Origin: Cytophagaceae bacterium
GTDB lineage: Bacteria > Bacteroidota > Bacteroidia > Cytophagales > Cyclobacteriaceae
Assembly: GCA_006969745.1 (NCBI GenBank)
Contig: CP030886.1
Span: 2,887,234 to 2,951,233, forward strand
Direction of reading: 5' to 3'
Length of the DNA stretch: 64,000 nt
Within the stretch, counting starts at the first letter, position 1; each line of letters starts with the position of its first letter. The notes beneath the pieces were generated by a model. That model did not search any database. It was not told the DNA's origin and saw only the letters and a program-made list of their open reading frames with translations. Of this stretch, positions 25,312 to 32,455 are shown one piece after another. The position numbers and the translations under genes are program-made.

Positions 25312-25902
25312 ATGACCAATCAAGTAGATACTCCAGTAAAAAGATCATATTCCGAAGCAAAAAAAGTTCAGGTTTTTGATGGGGAATTTATGCCTCATGT
25401 GGACTCAATGTACAATTTTGCGTATCGACTAACTTTCGACGAGGATGACGCAAAAGATCTAGTTCAAGATACATACATGAAGGCCTATCGCTTCATCAAT
25501 TCATTTCAGGAAGGTACGAATGCTAAAGCATGGCTTTACAGAATTCTGAAAAATAGTTTCATCAACGATTACAGAAAGAAAAGTAAACAACCTGCCAAGG
25601 TTGACTATCAGGAAGTAGAACAATTTTATAATTCTGAAGATACTCCCAGCAGTGCTACTGTGGACCTGAGAATGGAAACCACTAAGGATATGATTGGAGA
25701 TGAAATTAGTAATGCTCTAAATTCACTTGCAGTAGATTTCAGAACCGTGGTAATTCTTTGTGACTTGGAGGGATTTACATACGAGGAAATGGCTAAAATC
25801 CTGGACATTCCAATAGGGACAGTTCGGTCAAGACTTCATAGAGCGAGAAATTTGCTGAGAGAAAAGCTTGGAACGTACGCATTATCCATGGGATATAATT
25901 AA
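25312..25902 (+). CDS. ECF-type RNA polymerase sigma factor
   Basis: The 196-residue protein has sigma region 2 (about 30-95), with YNFAYRLTFDEDDAKDLVQ shown here in part and DTYMKAYRFI for -10 recognition. Region 4 (about 130-185) contains DLEGFTYEEMAKILDIPIG and TVRSRLHRARNLLR. There is no region 1 or 3, which defines the extracytoplasmic-function group. The gene 54 bp downstream encodes a small zinc-type anti-sigma protein, the usual partner. A 35-residue N-terminal extension is slightly long. The target genes are unknown. Confidence 0.93.
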   Translation: MTNQVDTPVKRSYSEAKKVQVFDGEFMPHVDSMYNFAYRLTFDEDDAKDLVQDTYMKAYRFINSFQEGTNAKAWLYRILKNSFINDYRKKSKQPAKVDYQEVEQFYNSEDTPSSATVDLRMETTKDMIGDEISNALNSLAVDFRTVVILCDLEGFTYEEMAKILDIPIGTVRSRLHRARNLLREKLGTYALSMGYN

Positions 25903-25956
25903 TAGGAACTTTTTTCAAAGTCTCACCATTCCATACTAATACAAAACATTCTAGAA

Positions 25957-26205
25957 ATGTCAGATTGTCCCGATTGTGGTTGCAGTGATTTTGATAAATG
26001 CTTGAGAATATTAAATCTCATGCTTGATAATGAGGCTACCTCAGTTCAGGAAGAATTTTTTAATTCTCATATTGAGAAGTGCATGGTCTGCTTCGCTCAT
26101 TACAATGTAGAAAAACAAATCAGGCAACTCCTCAAGACTAAGATGAACAAGAAATCTGTTCCCAGTGCACTAGCAAATGAAATTCGAGGCAAGATTGTGA
26201 AATGA
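25957..26205 (+). CDS. Small zinc-binding anti-sigma factor (ZAS-like)
   Basis: The 82-residue protein contains His-x3-Cys-x2-Cys (HIEKCMVC, about 44-51) in a helical context, the core of zinc-binding anti-sigma domains. A Cys-rich start (MSDCPDCGCSDFDKC) adds further possible metal ligands. There is no transmembrane segment, so it would be a soluble regulator holding the sigma factor encoded just upstream. It is immediately followed by gmk (17 bp). The N-terminal CPDCGC cluster is additional to the standard fold and could make it redox-sensitive; that is inference. Confidence 0.8.
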   Translation: MSDCPDCGCSDFDKCLRILNLMLDNEATSVQEEFFNSHIEKCMVCFAHYNVEKQIRQLLKTKMNKKSVPSALANEIRGKIVK

Positions 26206-26222
26206 TCATTTAACTTCGCCGG

Positions 26223-26795
26223 ATGGAAGGAAAAGCTATCATATTTTCAGCTCCGTCCGGAGCTGGTAAGACTACCATTGTACATAGTCTCCTTGATAGA
26301 ATTCCAAGTCTAAGGTTTTCCATTTCCGCTACTACCAGACCAAAACGTCCCACTGAAATTGACGGACGTGATTACCATTTTTTATCACTTCAGGATTTCC
26401 AATCAAAAAAAGCTTCACACGAATTATTAGAATGGGAAGAGGTATACGAAGATACTTTTTATGGCACTTTAAAAAGTGAAGTAGAACGAATTTGGAACGA
26501 AGGTAATCATGTGATATTCGATGTAGATGTCAAAGGAGGCAAACGCTTAAAGAATATACTGGGTAGCCAAGCACTTTCTATTTTTGTGAAAGTGAAGGGA
26601 AAGGAAGTTCTTCGGGAGCGCTTGAAAATGAGAAACACAGAAAGCGAAGAAGTACTTAACATGCGAATCAACAAAGCTGCGCAAGAGATGGAAGAAGAAA
26701 TACATTTCGATAAGGTAGTTCTCAATGAGAACTTGGACGATGCAATAAATGAAGCTGAGACTTTTGTGAAAAAATTTATTGCACAAATAGGATGA
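26223..26795 (+). CDS. gmk: Guanylate kinase
   Basis: The 190-residue enzyme phosphorylates GMP to GDP with ATP. The P-loop is SAPSGAGKT (9-17). The GMP-binding region has SISATTRPKRPTEIDGRDYHF split over about 36-56, and the lid contains LKMRNTES. The length is typical. The stop overlaps the start of nadD by 4 bp (ATGA), so the two are coupled. It follows the sigma/anti-sigma pair by 17 bp and may be read from the same transcript. The enzyme is needed for GTP, dGTP and (p)ppGpp precursor supply. Confidence 0.97.
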   Translation: MEGKAIIFSAPSGAGKTTIVHSLLDRIPSLRFSISATTRPKRPTEIDGRDYHFLSLQDFQSKKASHELLEWEEVYEDTFYGTLKSEVERIWNEGNHVIFDVDVKGGKRLKNILGSQALSIFVKVKGKEVLRERLKMRNTESEEVLNMRINKAAQEMEEEIHFDKVVLNENLDDAINEAETFVKKFIAQIG

Positions 26796-27364
26796 AGGTT
26801 GGATTATTTTTCGGATCATTTAATCCTATTCATACCGGTCATATGATTATCGCCAGTTTGGTGAAAGAAACAACCGACGTAGACGAAGTGTGGTTTATCG
26901 TAAGCCCTCAAAATCCATTTAAGAAAAATAAGAACCTTCTTCACGAATTTGATAGACTCGATATGGTCAATGCTGCAATAAGCGATGACTATAAATTCAG
27001 GTCAAGTGATATAGAATTTAACATGCCTCGCCCAAGCTATACCATTGATACACTCACAGTTCTGCAAGAAAAGTATCCTGGTAAGGAGTTTAAATTAATA
27101 ATTGGAGAGGATAACCTGGAGTCTTTTCCGAAATGGAAGAATCACGACAAGATATTGGAACATTTCGGGTTGATCGTATATCCTAGACCACACGTTAAAA
27201 CAAGTGCATTGAAAGACTCAAGACAAGTTCAGGTGATCGATGCCCCTGAAGTGGACATCTCTGCCACTCTTATTCGAAAACTTATAAAGGAGGAAAAGTC
27301 AATTAAATACCTCGTGCCCGACTCGGTTGAATCACTTATAAAATTAAAAGGCCACTTTCTCTAA
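26792..27364 (+). CDS. nadD: Nicotinate-nucleotide adenylyltransferase
   Basis: The 190-residue enzyme joins ATP and nicotinate mononucleotide to make deamido-NAD in NAD synthesis. The nucleotidyltransferase motif GSFNPIHTGH is at 8-17 and the C-terminal ISATLIRKLI motif is near 151-160. LIIGEDNLESFPKWKN is the region that selects the acid form of the nucleotide. The gene is coupled to gmk by a 4-bp overlap. Its stop is only 3 bp from the stop of the convergent frr gene, so transcription of the two units must meet here without an obvious terminator. Confidence 0.96.
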   Translation: MKVGLFFGSFNPIHTGHMIIASLVKETTDVDEVWFIVSPQNPFKKNKNLLHEFDRLDMVNAAISDDYKFRSSDIEFNMPRPSYTIDTLTVLQEKYPGKEFKLIIGEDNLESFPKWKNHDKILEHFGLIVYPRPHVKTSALKDSRQVQVIDAPEVDISATLIRKLIKEEKSIKYLVPDSVESLIKLKGHFL

Positions 27365-27367
27365 GAC

Positions 27368-27922
27368 TCAGACTGTCATAATGTCCTTCTCTTTGCTTTC
27401 AACAAGCCCGTCAATTTTCGAAGTATATGTATCAGTAAGTTTCTGCACATCATCCTCAGCATTCTTGATTAGGTCTTCAGAAACACCATCTAACTTCTTT
27501 AAAGAATCATTCGTGTCCTTTCTTGCATTTCGGATACTTATTTTCCCCTTTTCCGCTTCTGCCTTTACTTGTTTCATCAATTGAAGGCGTCTCTCCTCTG
27601 TAAGTGGAGGGATATTAATTCGTATTTGCTCCCCATCATTTTGAGGATTGAAACCAAGATTACTATTAATAATTGCTCTCTCAATCTCTTGAAGCATAGT
27701 TTTTTCCCATGGCTTCACACTAAGTGTACGAGCGTCTGGTGTGGTAACACCGGCTACTTGATTAAGAGGAGTCATCGTACCGTAGTATTCTACCTCAACA
27801 CCATCAAGCATGTTGGGCATTGCTTTTCCTGCTCTGATTTTCGCAAACTCATCTAAAGTGTGCTGTACCGCACTTTCCATCATTTCTTTAGCAGTGTCTA
27901 GATATATGTCTATTTCTTCCAT
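27368..27922 (-). CDS. frr: Ribosome recycling factor
   Basis: The 184-residue protein splits post-termination ribosomes together with EF-G. It has the family pattern: an N-terminal helix with FAKIRAGKAMPNMLDGVEV around 25-43, PLNQVAGVTTPDARTLSVKPW and the long C-terminal helix with IRNARKDTNDSLKK. Ends with the expected Asp/Lys-rich helix. It lies 16 bp after pyrH on the same strand, the usual pyrH-frr pair in bacteria, so both are read from the promoter at 28673-28680. Confidence 0.98.
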   Translation of the reverse strand: MEEIDIYLDTAKEMMESAVQHTLDEFAKIRAGKAMPNMLDGVEVEYYGTMTPLNQVAGVTTPDARTLSVKPWEKTMLQEIERAIINSNLGFNPQNDGEQIRINIPPLTEERRLQLMKQVKAEAEKGKISIRNARKDTNDSLKKLDGVSEDLIKNAEDDVQKLTDTYTSKIDGLVESKEKDIMTV

Positions 27923-27938
27923 GAGTGAAAATTAATAA

Positions 27939-28643
27939 TCAATTAATGAGTGTACCAACTTCTTCACCAGCCACAATTTTTTGGAGGTTGCCTTTCTTGT
28001 TCATATCAAAAACGATAATTGGCAGATTATTCTCCTGGCAGAGTGTGAATGCCGTCATGTCCATGATATTTAGATTTTTTTCATAAGCCTCTTGAAACGA
28101 TATCTTCGAGTATCGTTCAGCATTAGGGTTCTTCTCTGGATCCTCAGAATACACCCCGTCTACTCGAGTCCCTTTTAATACTACATCAGCTTCAATTTCG
28201 ATGGCACGTAAACTTGCAGTAGAATCTGTTGTGAAATATGGATTTCCGATTCCTGCACCAAAAATTACAACCCTACCCTTTTCAAGGTGCCTAATTGCTC
28301 TTCTACGGATAAAAGGTTCACAAACCTGCTCCATCTTTAAACCTGCCATTAAACGTGTATACATTCCATGCTTTTCGAACATACTTTGTAATGCCATAGC
28401 ATTAATTACAGTTGCCAGCATTCCCATGTAGTCACCTTGCACACGATCGATACCAGAGGCTTCCGCCTCAACACCACGAAATATATTACCACCTCCAATA
28501 ACTACAGCTACTTCTATCCCCTCATTCACCACCTTCTTTATCTCCTCAGCATATTGAGTTAAGCGGTTTGAGTCAATACCATGTTGCTGATCGCCCATCA
28601 ATGCTTCGCCGCTTAATTTTAATAGTATTCGTTTGTAGGTCAT
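27939..28643 (-). CDS. pyrH: UMP kinase
   Basis: The 234-residue enzyme phosphorylates UMP to UDP for pyrimidine nucleotides. It belongs to the amino-acid-kinase fold: [14 protein letters not shown] at the N-terminus binds phosphate, [12 protein letters not shown] is the glycine loop, and [20 protein letters not shown] the UMP-binding region. [17 protein letters not shown] is the ATP site. The length is standard. It is unrelated in fold to eukaryotic UMP-CMP kinases. It is the first gene of the pyrH-frr unit. Confidence 0.98.
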   Translation of the reverse strand: MTYKRILLKLSGEALMGDQQHGIDSNRLTQYAEEIKKVVNEGIEVAVVIGGGNIFRGVEAEASGIDRVQGDYMGMLATVINAMALQSMFEKHGMYTRLMAGLKMEQVCEPFIRRRAIRHLEKGRVVIFGAGIGNPYFTTDSTASLRAIEIEADVVLKGTRVDGVYSEDPEKNPNAERYSKISFQEAYEKNLNIMDMTAFTLCQENNLPIIVFDMNKKGNLQKIVAGEEVGTLIN

Positions 28644-28672
28644 TTCGTGGTTTTATGTCTTATGAAATCGTG

Positions 28673-28680
28673 CAAATATA
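28673..28680 (-). promoter_or_regulatory. Bacteroidota -7 box for pyrH-frr
   Basis: The minus strand reads TATATTTGCACG, matching TAnnTTTG and the following GCA seen at other promoters here. No good -33 box is found at 18-20 bp. The leader would be about 25 nt. The box lies only 19 bp from the end of the biotin-carrier gene. Confidence 0.55.
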
Positions 28681-28698
28681 TATCTCTATATGTTGTAA

Positions 28699-29193
28699 TT
28701 ATTCGAATGAAATCAAGACTTGATTTTTTTCTACATTCCCTTTTTCGGAGACGTGAATTTTACTCACTTTTCCCTCACCGGGAGACTTAATTACGTTTTC
28801 CATTTTCATAGCTTCCAAGACCAAAAGTTGATCTCCCTGCACTACTTCATCTCCTTCTGATACCATAATATTCAAAATAGATCCGGGCATCGGAGCCTTA
28901 ATATCTTTTACGACAGCACTGGCAGCCACATTCATTCCAAGTTTATCCAGAATCTGATCAATATGATCAGTGACCGAAACATCTAGGAGGTGATCGTTGA
29001 CTTTCAGTTTCATCTCCTTTCCATGAAGGTCCACTATTTCTACTCGAAAGATTCGATTGCCTTTAAAGACCTTATAAGAATTGTCGCTAATCTTGATCAC
29101 CTCCCCATCAAAAAGCTGATCATTTAGTTGAATTTCATCCTTCTTTTTAACGACACTTATTTTTGAGGTTTCTCCAACCTTAACTTCTATCAT
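28699..29193 (-). CDS. Biotin carboxyl carrier protein subunit
   Basis: The 164-residue protein ends in a biotinyl domain. EAMKMEN (127-133) marks Lys130 as the biotin attachment site, and APMPGSILNI starts the domain. The first 90 residues have no clear domain call. I start at MIEVKVGE (29193), since the 17 residues upstream look non-conserved. The protein resembles carrier subunits of acetyl-, propionyl- or methylmalonyl-CoA carboxylases in Bacteroidota. No carboxylase or carboxyltransferase gene is adjacent, so the partner enzyme cannot be named. BirA at 22894 should biotinylate it. Confidence 0.9.
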   Translation of the reverse strand: MIEVKVGETSKISVVKKKDEIQLNDQLFDGEVIKISDNSYKVFKGNRIFRVEIVDLHGKEMKLKVNDHLLDVSVTDHIDQILDKLGMNVAASAVVKDIKAPMPGSILNIMVSEGDEVVQGDQLLVLEAMKMENVIKSPGEGKVSKIHVSEKGNVEKNQVLISFE

Positions 29194-29362
29194 TGAAATG
29201 GGGTTTAAAAATTTGATCCCAAAAATATGGATACTACAGTGCATTAAAAATTAAGGTCAAATTTTTCAAGCTAATTAGAGTCAGATTTTTTATTCACAAC
29301 ACTTGATTTAAGAAAAAAACAATAGATAGAAGCGAATTAGTTTTTTTATATAAAAATGAAAG

Positions 29363-29425
29363 TTTGATTAGTTGAAAAAACCATATACTTTTGCAATCCT
29401 TTTTCTGGAAAGCAACTGGAAAAAG
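29363..29425 (+). promoter_or_regulatory. Promoter and 5' stem-loop of the tRNA-tuf operon
   Basis: TTTG (29363-29366), 19 bp and TACTTTTG (29386-29393) form a complete Bacteroidota promoter. CAATCC follows directly. The leader then folds into CTTTTTC (29399-29405) with GAAAAAG (29419-29425), a 7-bp stem starting at or next to the expected first base. tRNA-Tyr begins 26 bp further on. Confidence 0.8.
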
Positions 29426-29450
29426 ACGTTCTTGAAAGTAATTAAAACTA

Positions 29451-29533
29451 GGGGAGATACTCAAGCGGCCAACGAGGACAGACTGTAAATCTGTTGGTGT
29501 ATTCCTTCGCAGGTTCGAATCCTGCTCTCCCCA
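29451..29533 (+). tRNA. tRNA-Tyr (anticodon GTA)
   Basis: The acceptor stem GGGGAGA pairs with TCTCCCC, the anticodon in GACTGTAAATC is GTA, and the T loop is TTCGAAT. The long variable arm makes this a class II tRNA of 83 nt including the discriminator A. It is the first gene of a Tyr-Gly-Thr-tuf cluster. Confidence 0.96.
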
Positions 29534-29623
29534 CTGTGATCGCCGAAACTTCAGTGAAGGTGATCATCTCATCAGGCCTCGCACAGATGACTCGTTCATC
29601 TTTGCTAAAGCCATGATGAACAA
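29534..29623 (+). other. tRNA spacer with two hairpins
   Basis: This 90-nt spacer contains TGATCGCC pairing with GGTGATCA (about 29536-29565) around a CTTCA-G-TGAAG core, and a GATGA/TCATC hairpin near 29586-29600. They may guide tRNA processing. It is unlike the 71-nt spacers that follow the next two units. Confidence 0.5.
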
Positions 29624-29740
29624 GCGGGGGTAGCTCACGGTTCGACGATTCGATTGGTAGAGCGACAGCTCGTTCCACTACGGCTTCCAAGCTGTAGGTC
29701 GTGGCGGTTTGTCGTTACGATTCGAGCCGAGTCACACGCT
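29624..29740 (+). pseudogene. Expanded tRNA-Gly-like unit, copy 1 (117 nt)
   Basis: Aligned to the normal tRNA-Gly at 30000, this unit keeps the D stem (GCTC/GAGC), the anticodon stem (ACAGC/GCTGT), the CTTCCAA anticodon loop with TCC, and the AGGTC variable region. The D loop is 23 nt instead of 8 (29637-29659), the anticodon loop 21 instead of 7 (29670-29690) and the T-arm region 32 instead of 17 (29701-29732). The acceptor stem GCGGGGG against CACACGC has two mismatches. It is probably not a working tRNA, though two stems are perfectly preserved. Confidence 0.75.
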
Positions 29741-29811
29741 AATTCACCGATAAAGTTTGGTGATTAATATTTTGATAAACTAAATAAAGTCTCTTGTGAG
29801 ACTATAAATAA

Positions 29812-29928
29812 GCGGGTGTAGCTCACGGTTCGACGATTCGATTGGTAGAGCGACAGCTCGTTCCACTACGGCTTCCAAGCTGTAGGTCGTGGCGGTTCGT
29901 CGTTACGATTCGAGCCGGGTCACACGCT
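29812..29928 (+). pseudogene. Expanded tRNA-Gly-like unit, copy 2 (117 nt)
   Basis: Same layout as copy 1, with the D loop at 29825-29847, the anticodon loop at 29858-29878 and the T-arm region at 29889-29920. The acceptor GCGGGTG against CACACGC has a single mismatch (G4-A69), so this copy is closer to the normal gene. The T-arm expansion can form CGGTTCG with CGAGCCG, a 7-bp hairpin. Whether it is transcribed and processed with its neighbours cannot be told from sequence. Confidence 0.75.
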
Positions 29929-29999
29929 AATTCACCGATAAAGTTTGGTGATTAAAATTTTGATAAACTAAATAAAGTCTCTTGCGAGACTATAAATAA

Positions 30000-30072
30000 G
30001 CGGGTGTAGCTCAGTTGGTAGAGCGACAGCCTTCCAAGCTGTAGGTCGCGGGTTCGAGCCTCGTCACCCGCT
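30000..30072 (+). tRNA. tRNA-Gly (anticodon TCC)
   Basis: A normal 73-nt cloverleaf: GCGGGTG pairs with CACCCGC, D arm GCTC-AGTTGGTA-GAGC, anticodon loop CTTCCAA, and T loop TTCGAGC on a stem with two G-T pairs. The discriminator is T. It is the third member of the 188-bp array and lacks the insertions of the two units before it. Confidence 0.97.
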
Positions 30073-30158
30073 CAATAACTTTGAGCGATTCGTTTACAAG
30101 TTTTAGTTCTTAGTTCAACTAATCGACTAGTTAACTTGAAACTAATCAACTAAAGCAA

Positions 30159-30230
30159 GCCGATGTAGCTCAGGGGTAGAGCGTTTCCTTGGTAAGGAAG
30201 AGGTCAGGGGTTCAAATCCCCTCATTGGCT
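30159..30230 (+). tRNA. tRNA-Thr (anticodon GGT)
   Basis: GCCGATG pairs with CATTGGC, the anticodon loop TTGGTAA carries GGT, and the T arm is AGGGG-TTCAAAT-CCCCT. Length is 72 nt with discriminator T. It lies 70 bp before tuf, completing the Tyr-Gly-Thr-tuf order known from many bacteria. Confidence 0.97.
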
Positions 30231-30299
30231 CTTGTTCGAGGAATTAGAATTAGAAAATAGAGTAATAACAATAAATTAAACAAACGAGGATTATCAAGC

Positions 30300-31487
30300 A
30301 TGGCTAAAGAAACCTTTGATCGTTCGAAACCACACGTAAATATTGGTACAATCGGACACGTTGACCATGGTAAAACAACTTTAACTGCAGCAATTTCAGC
30401 TGTACTAGCTGGAAAAGGACTTGCAGACGCAAAAGACTTTTCTGCGATCGACAACGCACCGGAAGAGAAAGAAAGAGGTATTACCATTAATACTTCACAC
30501 ATTGAGTATCAGACTGAAAAACGACACTATGCTCACGTAGACTGTCCTGGTCACGCGGATTATGTAAAAAACATGGTAACTGGAGCAGCGCAAATGGACG
30601 GTGCTATCATCGTGGTAGCAGCAACTGACGGTCCTATGCCTCAAACAAGAGAGCACATCCTTCTTTCAAGACAAGTAGGTGTACCAGCGCTAGTTGTATT
30701 CATGAATAAAGTGGATTTGGTAGATGATCCTGAACTTCTTGAACTAGTTGAAATGGAAATCAGAGAGCTACTTTCTGATTATGACTTCCCGGGTGATGAT
30801 ATTCCTGTAATTCAAGGTTCTGCTCTTGGTGGTCTTAACGGTGATGCTAAGTGGGTTGAAAAAATCGAAGAGCTAATGAATGCAGTGGATGAGTATATTC
30901 CACTTCCTGAAAGAGCTGTAGATAAAGATTTCTTGATGCCAGTAGAGGACGTATTCTCAATTACTGGTCGTGGTACAGTTGCTACTGGTAGAATCGAAAG
31001 AGGTGTAATCAACTCCGGAGATCCTGTAGATATCATCGGTATGGGTGCTGAAGATCTTAAGTCTACAATTACCGGAGTAGAGATGTTCCGTAAGATTCTG
31101 GACAGAGGAGAAGCTGGTGATAACGTAGGTCTTCTTTTGAGAGGTATTGAAAAAGATCAAATCAAAAGAGGAATGATTATCTGTAAGCCTGGTTCTGTAA
31201 CTCCTCACGCTAAATTCAAAGCAGAGGTTTATGTACTTTCAAAAGAAGAAGGTGGACGTCACACTCCTTTCTTTAACAAGTACAGACCTCAGTTCTACTT
31301 AAGAACTACAGATGTAACTGGTGAGATCATGCTTCCTGAGAACGTAGAAATGGTAATGCCGGGTGATAACGTGACTATCGAAGTGAACCTTATCAACGCA
31401 GTAGCACTGGAAAAAGGATTGCGATTCGCGATCAGAGAAGGTGGACGAACTGTAGGTTCTGGTCAGGTAACTGAAATTCTTGATTAA
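30300..31487 (+). CDS. tuf: Elongation factor Tu
   Basis: The 395-residue GTPase brings aminoacyl-tRNA to the ribosome. It has GHVDHGKT (19-26), the switch [14 protein letters not shown] and SALGG nucleotide motifs, and beta-barrel domains 2 and 3 ending [12 protein letters not shown]. The length is standard. No TAnnTTTG promoter lies in the 69 bp upstream, so it is likely read through from the tRNA promoter at 29363. A hairpin terminator follows at 31497-31524. It is the only tuf gene in this window. Confidence 0.99.
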   Translation: MAKETFDRSKPHVNIGTIGHVDHGKTTLTAAISAVLAGKGLADAKDFSAIDNAPEEKERGITINTSHIEYQTEKRHYAHVDCPGHADYVKNMVTGAAQMDGAIIVVAATDGPMPQTREHILLSRQVGVPALVVFMNKVDLVDDPELLELVEMEIRELLSDYDFPGDDIPVIQGSALGGLNGDAKWVEKIEELMNAVDEYIPLPERAVDKDFLMPVEDVFSITGRGTVATGRIERGVINSGDPVDIIGMGAEDLKSTITGVEMFRKILDRGEAGDNVGLLLRGIEKDQIKRGMIICKPGSVTPHAKFKAEVYVLSKEEGGRHTPFFNKYRPQFYLRTTDVTGEIMLPENVEMVMPGDNVTIEVNLINAVALEKGLRFAIREGGRTVGSGQVTEILD

Positions 31488-31496
31488 TAAATAGTT

Positions 31497-31530
31497 ATCC
31501 CGATGTACGTTAGTATATCGGGATTTGTTT
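31497..31530 (+). terminator. Hairpin terminator after tuf, overlapping next -33 box
   Basis: ATCCCGAT (31497-31504) pairs with ATCGGGAT (31517-31524), an 8-bp stem with a 12-nt loop and a T-rich tail TTGTTTAT. The last T of the stem is also the first base of the -33 TTTG of the next promoter, so termination and re-initiation share DNA. Confidence 0.65.
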
Positions 31531-31573
31531 ATACAAACTGATTACTCTAAATTTGCAGTCCTTTTGGGACTGC
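31524..31573 (+). promoter_or_regulatory. Promoter and 5' stem-loop of tRNA-Trp-secE-nusG unit
   Basis: TTTG (31524-31527), 20 bp and TAAATTTG (31548-31555) form the promoter. GCAGTCC (31555-31561) then pairs with GGACTGC (31567-31573) around a TTTTG loop, so the transcript would begin inside or next to a perfect 7-bp hairpin. tRNA-Trp starts 10 bp later. Confidence 0.75.
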
Positions 31574-31582
31574 TTGTTTTTT

Positions 31583-31655
31583 ACGGGTGTAGCTCAATTG
31601 GTAGAGTAGCGGTCTCCAAAACCGTTGGTTGGGGGTTCGAGTCCCTCCTCCCGTG
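31583..31655 (+). tRNA. tRNA-Trp (anticodon CCA)
   Basis: ACGGGTG pairs with CTCCCGT apart from one T-T mismatch, the anticodon loop CTCCAAA carries CCA, and the T loop is TTCGAGT. It is 73 nt with discriminator G. Its place between tuf and secE is the widely conserved tuf-trnW-secE-nusG order. Confidence 0.96.
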
Positions 31656-31674
31656 CTAAAAATGAAGGAAAATT

Positions 31675-31866
31675 ATGTCTAAAGTTATCACATTTTTCAA
31701 AGATTCATACGATGAATTGACACACAAAGTGTCTTGGCCTAAGTATGGTGATTTGCAAAATAGCGCCATTTTGGTGCTTGTAGCATCATTGATTTTTGCG
31801 CTTATGATTGGAGCAATAGACTATGCCTTCGAGAATTTAATGGAATTTATTTATCAGGAACTATAA
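31675..31866 (+). CDS. secE: Preprotein translocase subunit SecE
   Basis: This 63-residue protein is the small single-span form of SecE, which clamps SecY in the Sec translocon. An amphipathic segment (KDSYDELTHKVSWPKYGDL, residues 9-27) with the conserved VSWP motif is followed by one transmembrane helix (about 30-50). E. coli SecE has three spans; one is normal outside gamma-proteobacteria. The gene lies 19 bp after tRNA-Trp and 15 bp before nusG. SecY, its partner, is encoded at 55708. Confidence 0.96.
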   Translation: MSKVITFFKDSYDELTHKVSWPKYGDLQNSAILVLVASLIFALMIGAIDYAFENLMEFIYQEL

Positions 31867-31881
31867 TACGTACGGGTCAGG

Positions 31882-32445
31882 ATGGAGCATAAGTGGTACG
31901 TTGTCAGAGCCGTAAGCGGCAAGGAAAAGAAAGTGAAAGAAGCCATTGAGAATGAGGTGGTGAGACAAGAATTGACTGAATATATCCCTCAGGTACTTAT
32001 TCCTTCGGAGAAAGTATATGAGATGCGCAATGGCAAAAAAAGAGTTCGTGAAAGAAATTTCTTCCCCGGATATGTGTTGATTCAAGCCGACTTCTCCAAT
32101 GGCGAGGTTCAGCACCTGGTGACGAATAAAGAGCTAATTCCGAATGTGATCGGCTTTCTAGGATCCACCGGAAGTAGCACTACAAAAGATCCAATTCCTT
32201 TAAGACAAGCTGAGGTCAATAGAATCCTTGGTAAAGTTGATGAGGTTGAGGAATACGAAGAGAAGCTGGATACCCCATTTATTGTGGGTGAAAGCGTGAA
32301 AGTGATGGACGGTCCCTTTAGTGGCTTCACGGGTACAGTAGAGGAGGTATTTGAGGATCGTAAGAAGCTTAACGTTACGGTTAAGATATTTGGCAGAAAT
32401 ACACCTGTCGAATTGAATTATATACAGGTAGAAAAAGAAGATTAA
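31882..32445 (+). CDS. nusG: Transcription antitermination factor NusG
   Basis: The 187-residue protein joins RNA polymerase to the ribosome and increases elongation. The N-terminal NGN domain (WYVVRAVSGKEKKVKEAIE at 5-23) contains RNFFPGYVLIQ, and the C-terminal KOW domain (about 130-187) reads KVMDGPFSGFTGTVEEV. Both domains are of usual length with no inserted domain. It lies in the secE-nusG-rplKAJL run with 10 bp to rplK. Confidence 0.98.
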   Translation: MEHKWYVVRAVSGKEKKVKEAIENEVVRQELTEYIPQVLIPSEKVYEMRNGKKRVRERNFFPGYVLIQADFSNGEVQHLVTNKELIPNVIGFLGSTGSSTTKDPIPLRQAEVNRILGKVDEVEEYEEKLDTPFIVGESVKVMDGPFSGFTGTVEEVFEDRKKLNVTVKIFGRNTPVELNYIQVEKED

Positions 32446-32455
32446 TTAGGTAAAA

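Larger units (their letters stand above)
29624..29999 (+). repeat. 188-bp tandem repeat of expanded tRNA-Gly units
   Basis: Two 188-bp units (29624-29811, 29812-29999) each hold a 117-nt tRNA-Gly-like element and a 71-nt spacer. They differ at about five positions. The normal tRNA-Gly begins exactly at 30000, the next unit boundary. The spacer carries AATTCACC/GGTGATT and AGTCTC-TT(G/C)-type GAGACT hairpins. Confidence 0.9.

Noticed and set aside
29448..29690. Minus-strand 80-residue frame with a GRAGFEPAK segment
   Set aside because: It is the reverse complement of tRNA-Tyr and the first enlarged tRNA-Gly unit; such frames are a known tRNA artefact.
29624..29999. CRISPR array
   Set aside because: There are only two repeats, and they are tRNA-like with identical spacers, so this is a tandem duplication.
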